Shown here: positions 58,753 through 64,000 of the stretch, one piece after another
Position numbering within the stretch: position 1 is the first letter of the stretch
Layout of the letters: every line of letters starts with the position of its first letter
Assembly (NCBI GenBank): GCA_949286705.1
Contig: CASEDF010000001.1
Location: 1-64,000, forward strand
Origin: an uncultured bacterium
Lineage (GTDB): Bacteria; Cyanobacteriota; Vampirovibrionia; Gastranaerophilales; Gastranaerophilaceae
Length of the DNA: 64,000 nucleotides
Direction of reading: 5' to 3'
Position numbers and translations under genes: made by a program
The notes under the pieces: model-generated
Told to the model about the DNA's origin: nothing
The model's database searches: none
Seen by the model: only the letters and a program-made list of their open reading frames with translations

Positions 58753-60255
58753 TTAGAGATTTTGTTTTGTCAAATTTTTGAAAAACTTTTGTGTTTTTGT
58801 TTCCTTTTCATCACACCCGAGAACTTTATTCAAATGCTGTATAAGTTCATCCGAATGGTACTGCATTGCATGTTCGGATTTGTGATGAATATCTACCAGA
58901 TGATAATGCAATGCCATTTCAACCTGAATTAGTGCAATATTATAATTGTATAAAGAATTTATATATTCCGTAAGCGCAATAATATATTCTTTTCGTGCAT
59001 TTTGAAGCGCAACATAATTCAATTTATCCTTTATATATTGATCTTCAACAAGACTTAAATTTTTGAGTGCCTGTTCCGTTTCCATTCCGGCTGTTGGAAC
59101 TTGACTTTGGGCTTTTTCAACATTGTTCAACGCTCTTTTAACTTCAAAATACAAATCCTTTTTGAAAAGCAAAATTTCATTATCCGCAAGACTGAGCTGA
59201 GCGTCGGCACCTTTTATACTATGCTTTAACTCCATTAAGTTAACCGAAGAACTCAAGTTAACACCGACGTGGAAACTGTTATTATTAGTCAAAGTCGACT
59301 GATTTAACCCGTATCCGGCATCTGCAGTCAAACTCGGTAAATAAACTTTTTTAATATACGCAAGAGATTGTTCCATTGCATGCTTTGTGGAAATCAAAAC
59401 TTGCAAATCGGGACTGTTGTCATAGGCGATTTGAACCGCCCTTTCAACAGGAAAAGTAAAAGTTTCCGGTGTAAAAAGCTCAGGCTTTTTAAATTCCGTT
59501 CCGTATGCAAAATCGTTTTCGTAAGCAAATGTATAGGTATTTTTTATGTCATAATCCGGCTGATTATCGAGATACATTGAATTATTCAAATCAATCTTTG
59601 CGTTTTTGTAATTATTTTTAGCCTCAATATATTTAACTTTTGCATTACTTAGGTTCAATTCGGCAGTTGTTATGTCGGTTATATTTTTACCTTTTGCCAA
59701 TTTTACAAAATTTTCGTTTATCTTAAGATTATTTTCAGCGACCTCAAGCATTGCTTTAGACTTTAAAAAATTATAATATTTAAGCTTCACATCAAACAAA
59801 GTCGAACACAAGCTGTCCATAAACTCATATTCTGCGCCGATTTTGTAAAACTCTTCCATTTTTACATAAGCGGTTGTCTTTCCAAAATCCCAGACAAGCT
59901 TGTTAATCGTTACCCCTATTGCCGGAAGCTCACGATAATGGGAATTATAATATAAATTATCAGAGTTATTCTCATTATAAAATCCGGCACCCGCACTAAT
60001 TACAGGAAAATACTGTGCTTTTGCAATCCCGACATTGCTTTTTGCTATATCAAGATTATATTTTTGACGCCTAATTTTCGGACTGTTCTGAAATGCAGCG
60101 GCAACACAATCCGCAATAGAAAGTGTCATACCGTCTTTTATTTCAACAGACTTAAATAAATCTTCTTCATCTTCTATGCCAAATGCTTTAATATTTCCGG
60201 CCATAAAAAAAATAAATCCGGCAAACAAAAGGTATAATATTTTTTTATTCTCCAT
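58753..60255 (-). CDS. TolC-family outer membrane efflux protein
   Basis: Signal peptide (NKKILYLLFAGFIFFMAGNI, about residues 3-22), then two outer-membrane efflux repeats with long helices: LSIADCVAAAFQNSPKIRRQ and PVERAVQIAYDNSPDLQVLI, each starting a half with the typical A-x-x-x-N-x-P pattern. The rest is coiled-coil helix and beta strand. The length of 500 is normal. Forms the outer-membrane duct of a tripartite exporter; no inner-membrane or adaptor genes are adjacent. Presence supports a double-membrane envelope. Confidence 0.9.
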   Translation of the reverse strand: MENKKILYLLFAGFIFFMAGNIKAFGIEDEEDLFKSVEIKDGMTLSIADCVAAAFQNSPKIRRQKYNLDIAKSNVGIAKAQYFPVISAGAGFYNENNSDNLYYNSHYRELPAIGVTINKLVWDFGKTTAYVKMEEFYKIGAEYEFMDSLCSTLFDVKLKYYNFLKSKAMLEVAENNLKINENFVKLAKGKNITDITTAELNLSNAKVKYIEAKNNYKNAKIDLNNSMYLDNQPDYDIKNTYTFAYENDFAYGTEFKKPELFTPETFTFPVERAVQIAYDNSPDLQVLISTKHAMEQSLAYIKKVYLPSLTADAGYGLNQSTLTNNNSFHVGVNLSSSVNLMELKHSIKGADAQLSLADNEILLFKKDLYFEVKRALNNVEKAQSQVPTAGMETEQALKNLSLVEDQYIKDKLNYVALQNARKEYIIALTEYINSLYNYNIALIQVEMALHYHLVDIHHKSEHAMQYHSDELIQHLNKVLGCDEKETKTQKFFKNLTKQNL

Positions 60256-60509
60256 ACCTTAATTATACAACATCTGTCAAGTCAAACAAAGGTAAAGTCA
60301 TAATCCCGAAACCGATAACTTATTTTATAGACAATGAACCTAAAATATAACTACATCAAGACTAACATCTTAAAATGGATTCTCATCCACACCACTGTAA
60401 AAGAACACATGGTTTGATTTTTTTCGGCAAATTGGAGCCCAAACTTTATCAATACTTACCGTTAGTTATCTTAAAAAATAGTTTTTAAGTAAACAATGTC
60501 TGAAACAGT
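60256..60509. other. AT-rich gap with a copy of the 18-bp repeat
   Basis: No gene is apparent. TGGTTTGATTTTTTTCGG (60410-60427) differs by one base from the 18-mer at 62119-62136 and is inverted relative to that at 61996-62013. The region marks the change from the core gene run to accessory DNA. Confidence 0.5.
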
Positions 60510-60541
60510 AAAAAGAGGTACTTGCAAACATAGTACCTCAA
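60510..60541 (-). terminator. Intrinsic terminator of the cupin gene
   Basis: On the minus strand GAGGTACT-atgtttgc-AAGTACCTC followed by TTTTT, downstream of the cupin gene ending at 60571. Confidence 0.85.
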
Positions 60542-60570
60542 ATTAAACAGTCTTATAATAACATAAAATT

Positions 60571-60945
60571 TTAACAAAGTTCGGCATCACCTAATCCAAA
60601 ATGTTCAAGTGAATTAGTTTTTGCCTGAATACAAATATATTGCAAATCGCTTTTTGCTTCCATTGTTCTGACAGCCTGCGGCAAGACTTTTATACAATCT
60701 CCTTCTTTTACGTCTATTATTTCGTTATCAAGAGTCATTGAACCATTTCCTTTTAAGAAAATATAAATTTCTTCATTTTGCTTGTGTTTATGATTAAATG
60801 GAAGTTTTACACCGGCACTCATAGAATTTACTGAGATTTCACAACTTGTTAAATCTAATAAATCGTGTAAAAATGCTTTACCGTTTTCATAGTTTTTGCT
60901 AACATCATCTAACTTTCCGATTTTTAAAATTTTAAAATTTGTCAT
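60571..60945 (-). CDS. Cupin-domain protein
   Basis: 124-residue single cupin barrel: PFNHKHKQNEEIYIFLKGNG carries the HxH and E metal-binding triad (about 54-73), and the second motif KVLPQAVRTMEAK is present but lacks the usual His. The start at 60945 has AAAGGAGAACATTT; an upstream in-frame ATG has none. It is divergent from the HxlR regulator, which is the likely controller through the operator at 60981-61007. Substrate unknown; small cupins next to HxlR genes often act in response to reactive compounds. Confidence 0.85.
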   Translation of the reverse strand: MTNFKILKIGKLDDVSKNYENGKAFLHDLLDLTSCEISVNSMSAGVKLPFNHKHKQNEEIYIFLKGNGSMTLDNEIIDVKEGDCIKVLPQAVRTMEAKSDLQYICIQAKTNSLEHFGLGDAELC

Positions 60946-60968
60946 AAATGTTCTCCTTTTAATTTGTA

Positions 60969-61007
60969 TTGACACTTTTACTTACATGGATATAATAAGC
61001 ATGTAAG
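60969..61007. promoter_or_regulatory. Divergent promoter/operator between cupin and HxlR genes
   Basis: TTGACA (60969-60974), 16-bp spacer, TATAAT (60991-60996) drives the HxlR side. The inverted repeat CTTACATG (60981-60988)/CATGTAAG (61000-61007) brackets the -10 and suits an HxlR dimer. A third partial copy, CTTATGTAAAG, follows. Confidence 0.72.
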
Positions 61008-61082
61008 TAACTTATGTAAAGTAAGCACTTTAATGTTCTATAGTTACCTTTTTGAAACTATTGCTTAAATAAAGGATTTTAT

Positions 61083-61409
61083 ATGAAAAACAAAAACGAA
61101 TTACCCAAATGCCCGGTAGAGGTGACACTTTCTTTAATTTCAGACCGCTGGAAAGTGTTAATAATAAGAGATTTATTAAATGGTACAAAAAGATTCGGAG
61201 AGTTAAGAAAATCTGTCGGGAATGTTTCCCAAAAAGTTTTGACTGCAAATTTAAGGTCTATGGAAAATGACGGATTAATTAAAAGAAAAGTATATGCGCA
61301 AGTACCTCCAAAAGTTGAATATTCGTTAACAGAAACAGGCTTAAGTTTAAAATCTGTATTAAAGTCAATGGAAGAATGGGGATTAAAATACAAAGAGGAA
61401 TGTTATTAA
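61083..61409 (+). CDS. HxlR-family transcriptional regulator
   Basis: 108 residues with the HxlR winged helix: CPVEVTLSLISDRWKVLIIR (about 12-31, Cys first, as in redox-sensing members), DLLNGTKRFGELRKSVGNVS, QKVLTANLRSMENDGLIKRK, and PPKVEYSLTETGLSL. Cys at about 12 is where HypR/QorR-type members sense electrophiles or oxidants. Divergent to the cupin gene with a clear inverted-repeat operator. The SMR exporter lies 100 bases downstream on the opposite strand. Confidence 0.93.
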   Translation: MKNKNELPKCPVEVTLSLISDRWKVLIIRDLLNGTKRFGELRKSVGNVSQKVLTANLRSMENDGLIKRKVYAQVPPKVEYSLTETGLSLKSVLKSMEEWGLKYKEECY

Positions 61410-61511
61410 GATTAGTAGGTTTTGGTAATCTTTGATTACAGAAATATTTTTGTTGCGGAAAATTAAAATTTACCACAACCTACGAACTTTGTGTTGGTTT
61501 CGTATCAATTG

Positions 61512-61826
61512 TTAGTTAGCGAGTCTTAAACCAATTGTTCCAAGAATAATCAATATAATAGATGCGATTTTTAAAAAATTAACAGATTCGTGTAAAAACA
61601 CAATTCCGATTATACTAATTAATAATATTCCCAAAGAACACCAAATTGCATAACAAACGCTCATATCCATTGTTTTTAGAGCAAATGAAAGGAATAAGAA
61701 ACAAAAAACATAAGAAAACACTGTTCCAATTGACGGTAATAAAACAGAGAATCCGTTTGATAATTTTAAGCATGTTGTAGCAAGTGTTTCGAAAACAATT
61801 GCAAGTATTAAGTATAGCCAACTCAT
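61512..61826 (-). CDS. Small multidrug resistance (SMR) family transporter
   Basis: 104-residue four-helix protein: SWLYLILAIVFETLATTCLK, then the Glu (about 13) that carries protons and substrate, FSYVFCFLFLSFALKTMDMS, VCYAIWCSLGILLISIIGIV and ILIILGTIGLRLAN. Matches the EmrE/SugE family; substrates are quaternary ammonium compounds or guanidinium. AAAGGAGGAATATT precedes the ATG at 61826. It converges on the HxlR gene. Its place within the 18-mer-bounded segment (60410-62013) suggests a small gene cassette. Confidence 0.9.
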   Translation of the reverse strand: MSWLYLILAIVFETLATTCLKLSNGFSVLLPSIGTVFSYVFCFLFLSFALKTMDMSVCYAIWCSLGILLISIIGIVFLHESVNFLKIASIILIILGTIGLRLAN

Positions 61827-61995
61827 AATATTCCTCCTTTTTAAATAAGTATAACAATTTATAAGCAAGGAAAAACCTTTTTTTATATGTTGTATAATTT
61901 TAAAATCTGTGCGCAAAATAAAATTAGAATAAAATAATTTATTTTTACTTCCGACCTTAAGAAAAATTTTCCGACTAAAATTTCAAATGTCCTTG

Positions 61996-62136
61996 CCGAA
62001 AATAATCAAACCATTCGTACAAGTTCAAATATGTCCTAAACTTCCGCCACATAAGGGTTACAACCAAAAGTCGAGGGAGTGGACTTCAACGGACACTTCG
62101 TGGACTTTTCAAGTAATTTGGTTTGATTATTTTCGG
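61996..62136. repeat. Perfect 18-bp inverted repeat spaced by 105 bp
   Basis: CCGAAAATAATCAAACCA (61996-62013) and TGGTTTGATTATTTTCGG (62119-62136) are perfect reverse complements. Inside are GGACACTTCGTGGACTTTTC and TGGACTTCAACGGACACTT-like units. A third copy with one mismatch is at 60410-60427. It lies next to an att-like tRNA scar, so it could be the end of a mobile element. Confidence 0.65.
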
Positions 62137-62256
62137 ACACTTCCGGCAGGTTGAAACCTAAACACAAAGCCGCTTTACGGGGTAAAATCATTTTAACCGT
62201 ACAGGATTGAAATGTCTGGTTTAATACATACATTTAATACACACACCACACAAAAT

Positions 62257-62292
62257 AAAAACGGGTCTGACTAAAGTCAGCCCGTTTTTATA
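62257..62292. terminator. Intrinsic terminator, bidirectional
   Basis: AAAAACGGGtCTGACT-aa-AGTCAGcCCGTTTTTA. It sits where a plus-strand gene should end, though no intact gene precedes it, and adjoins the tRNA-like scar. Confidence 0.8.
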
Positions 62293-62293
62293 A

Positions 62294-62313
62294 GGAGGAG
62301 GTGGGATTCGAAC
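62294..62313 (-). other. tRNA 3'-end-like scar, candidate attachment site
   Basis: On the minus strand GTTCGAATCCCACCTCCTCC is a T-loop plus 3' acceptor arm of a tRNA without the 5' part or CCA. Such a 3' tRNA copy is what tyrosine-recombinase elements leave at one end. TAGGGGACTAAAAAGGGACTAA, about 100-140 bases away on the minus strand (split: AGGGGACTAAA, AAGGGACTAA), resembles the end of an integrase gene with no body. Confidence 0.55.
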
Positions 62314-62447
62314 AAATATTTTTGCTTTTTGTAGCTTCAAATTTTATCCCGTAACCTCCAGTATTATTCAATCTTGGAAGTTTGTTTTTTCGGTAACTTT
62401 TAATAATTTTCAGGGACTATTTGTAAAATTAGTCCCTTTTTAGTCCC

Positions 62448-63194
62448 CTAAACTTTATTATTTTGTTCTTTGTAAATTCTGGCATTTTCCCAGTCTTTAG
62501 GTAACATTCTTAACCAATCTAATTTAATTTTGTCATTTTTTGCCTCTGCTACAAGATTTATTCCCATGAGTTTATCAGAACAAGTGATTTTTTCTTTGTA
62601 TATTTCGCTAAGCATATAAGTTAAGTATCTATGCAATAAAAGCGAGAAATAAATCAAACTATCGCAAGTATCATACAATGTTTCAATTATACTTTTAACT
62701 TTTATTATATGTATTTCTAAACAATTTATGGCTTTCTTTTCGTCATCCGTTAATGAGAAATTATCAAAAGTTAATATCGTATTGTTTAGTTTTTCTTCAT
62801 ATTGTAAAACTTGATTTAAAGCACTCATAGCACCCTTGCTTGTATTAATCAAAAAGTCATAATCTTTAATGTTAACAGGTAATAACCATGAAGAAAATGG
62901 ATATTTTTCAGTTGCTACAGTTAAATTTCCTATCTTTATTGCTTTGAGTTTTGGAATTAAAGTGTTGTCCCTGTAATCAATTAAAGCAGGTGCTTGCAAT
63001 TCAATTAAAGTATGCAATATTATTGCTTTATTAATGTTTATTTTATGTTGTTCCTTTTCTCGCCTTTTATCAGTTAGCCAAGCTCCAAAATACACTGCAC
63101 CAAAAGAAGCAATAGCCGTTATAAATGGTGTTGCCACCTGCCACAAGTTTATATTAGGAGTTGTTTTAGCCGTATTTAAAATAAAATCTAACAT
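62448..63194 (-). CDS. Uncharacterised membrane-anchored protein
   Basis: 248 residues: one N-terminal membrane segment (about 18-42, NLWQVATPFITAIASFGAVY) with a basic inner flank (DKRREKEQHK), then a helical cytosolic domain (LHTLIELQAPALIDYRDNTL, KVKSIIETLYDTCDSLIYFS). No family recognised. It is the first gene next to the att-like scar, so probably cargo of an integrated element. Lower GC than core genes. Its function could be in defence or membrane stress, but nothing shows this. Confidence 0.6.
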   Translation of the reverse strand: MLDFILNTAKTTPNINLWQVATPFITAIASFGAVYFGAWLTDKRREKEQHKININKAIILHTLIELQAPALIDYRDNTLIPKLKAIKIGNLTVATEKYPFSSWLLPVNIKDYDFLINTSKGAMSALNQVLQYEEKLNNTILTFDNFSLTDDEKKAINCLEIHIIKVKSIIETLYDTCDSLIYFSLLLHRYLTYMLSEIYKEKITCSDKLMGINLVAEAKNDKIKLDWLRMLPKDWENARIYKEQNNKV

Positions 63195-63326
63195 TAAAAC
63201 CTACTATACTTTATAGATTATAATACAAACTAACGAAAGTCATTTAATGTATTAATCCAATTTAATGATTAACACATTAAAGAAAAAACTATGTTTTTGC
63301 TATAATTAGATAGCAGGTGTGTAAAT

Positions 63327-63641
63327 ATGAATAATAAAATTACAGATTTAATATCCAGTATAAACAATAATAAAAAGAAATATATAGGATTATTCCTTTG
63401 GGATTTTTTATCAGAATTTTTAGCTGTGGTATGCTTTGTTATTACAGTTAAATTTATATACTTCTTAATCAGTTATTTAAACATAAATTATACTATGTTT
63501 TTTAACTTAGAAAAAATCCTTTATTGTTTTATTTTACTTTGGTTTTTTATTGCTGTTATTATTACAATAATTTTTCATTTTGTAACAATTTGCACAATTA
63601 ATAAAAACGGCAGAGGAATGTTAACAGAAAATGAAGAATAA
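63327..63641 (+). CDS. Uncharacterised two-helix membrane protein
   Basis: 104 residues, two strong membrane segments (about 28-52, FLAVVCFVITVKFIYFLISY, and 69-93, CFILLWFFIAVIITIIFHFV). N-terminus polar and lysine-rich, C-terminus short and cytosolic. No family recognised. It overlaps the next gene by 11 bases, so the two are probably made together. Very AT-rich, accessory in look. Confidence 0.6.
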   Translation: MNNKITDLISSINNNKKKYIGLFLWDFLSEFLAVVCFVITVKFIYFLISYLNINYTMFFNLEKILYCFILLWFFIAVIITIIFHFVTICTINKNGRGMLTENEE

Positions 63642-64000
63642 TTTAGAAATAAATATAAACGCTCTGTTTTGTAAAACTGTTATAAATTTAATTTATTTAT
63701 TGCTAGATACATTGTTAATTTCTAGTATTTTGACCGTAACTTATTATTTTCAATGGATTAAAATTAGCTTTCTGTCTATCTCAGTAATTATTATTCCTGT
63801 AATTATTTTTACTGAAATATTTCGTCAAAATACTGCTTTTAATAGAAGTGTCATAAATAATGTTTACAACTTTATTTATTATTTGTTTCAAGAACCATTT
63901 AGAATAACGAAACTAGTTAATAAAATACTAGATATTGCTACCGCCGGTTTATTTGTGTATTACTTTTCTATTTTATTACTTAATTTAGAGTCTTTAAGCA
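63631..64000 (+). CDS. Uncharacterised membrane protein, N-terminal part
   Basis: ATG at 63631 overlaps the preceding gene by 11 bases. 123 codons are open up to the window end. Membrane segments occur at about 15-32 (VINLIYLLLDTLLISSILTV), 42-56 (ISFLSISVIIIPVIIF) and 95 onward (IATAGLFVYYFSILLLNLES). Same style as the upstream small membrane protein, perhaps a related two-component membrane system. The 3' end lies outside the window. Confidence 0.55.
   Translation, partial: MKNNLEININALFCKTVINLIYLLLDTLLISSILTVTYYFQWIKISFLSISVIIIPVIIFTEIFRQNTAFNRSVINNVYNFIYYLFQEPFRITKLVNKILDIATAGLFVYYFSILLLNLESLS

Noticed and set aside
62294-62360. Complete tRNA gene on the minus strand
   Set aside because: Only the 3' T-loop/acceptor strand is present; D arm, anticodon arm and the 5' acceptor strand cannot be found.

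Overview
The window is AT-rich, densely coded, chromosomal bacterial DNA. The best guess is a gut lineage of non-photosynthetic Cyanobacteria relatives (Vampirovibrionia/Melainabacteria, order Gastranaerophilales). The basis is indirect: several type IV pilin-like proteins with the helix FTLAEVLITLGIIGIVAAMT, lipid A genes (lpxD, lpxC, fabZ, lpxA, rfaE2) showing a Gram-negative envelope, the DXP isoprenoid pathway (dxr, ispE, ispF), a PPi-type phosphofructokinase, a D-lactate dehydrogenase and large AarF-like and LysM proteins. No rRNA is present, so the taxonomy is inference.

Layout. 1-7 kb: pilin tail, dxr, priA (with an inserted endonuclease domain), a PC4-like protein, dapB and asd. 7-16 kb: envelope genes (GT9, rfaE2, lpxD-lpxC-fabZ, lpxA), pfp and an M29 peptidase. 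15.7-25.5 kb: phase-variable pilin, ROK kinase, a GC-rich structured intergenic segment, hsp20, D-LDH, DUF4127, mntP, hpf, tRNA-Glu, mscL and ffh. 25.5-31.6 kb: regulators, ispF, AarF-like kinase, HAD and NUDIX genes, and two copies of a small toxin-like cassette. 31.6-47.8 kb: pilins, pcrA, a two-component system, tadA, GGDEF, rimI, bioY, gshA, rsmA and ispE. 47.8-60.3 kb: LysM/coiled-coil protein, orphan peptide-transporter ATPase, holA, holB, the third small cassette, histidine kinase, HEAT protein, TspO, NifX-like, YjbR and TolC. 60.3-64 kb: accessory DNA with a cupin/HxlR/SMR cassette, an 18-bp repeat family, a tRNA 3'-end (att-like) scar and unknown membrane proteins.

Main discoveries. 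(1) Three unlinked copies (about 26.2, 31.0 and 53.7 kb) of a compact cassette. Each has a strong promoter, an SD that can be masked by its own leader, and a 23-24 residue basic/hydrophobic peptide. Each also has a convergent strong antisense promoter, and the predicted antisense terminator hairpin lies inside the peptide ORF. This is the architecture of a type I toxin-antitoxin system. (2) Two pilin-like genes whose starts lie upstream of poly-G tracts: one has 10 G (in frame, ON) and the other 9 G (out of frame, OFF), with a long stop-free extension ahead of the pilin motif in both. This points to slipped-strand phase variation. (3) A DUF559/Vsr-like endonuclease domain bounded by 19-bp perfect inverted repeats, inserted in frame in PriA just before Walker A. 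A decayed relative is fused to IspE beside a palindromic repeat of the same style, and other members of the repeat family lie in or between genes, including a pilin extension, the holA-holB gap and an in-frame insert in IspE.

Functions are read from conserved motifs. No database search, folding program or expression data was available, so promoter, operator and RNA calls are pattern-based predictions.
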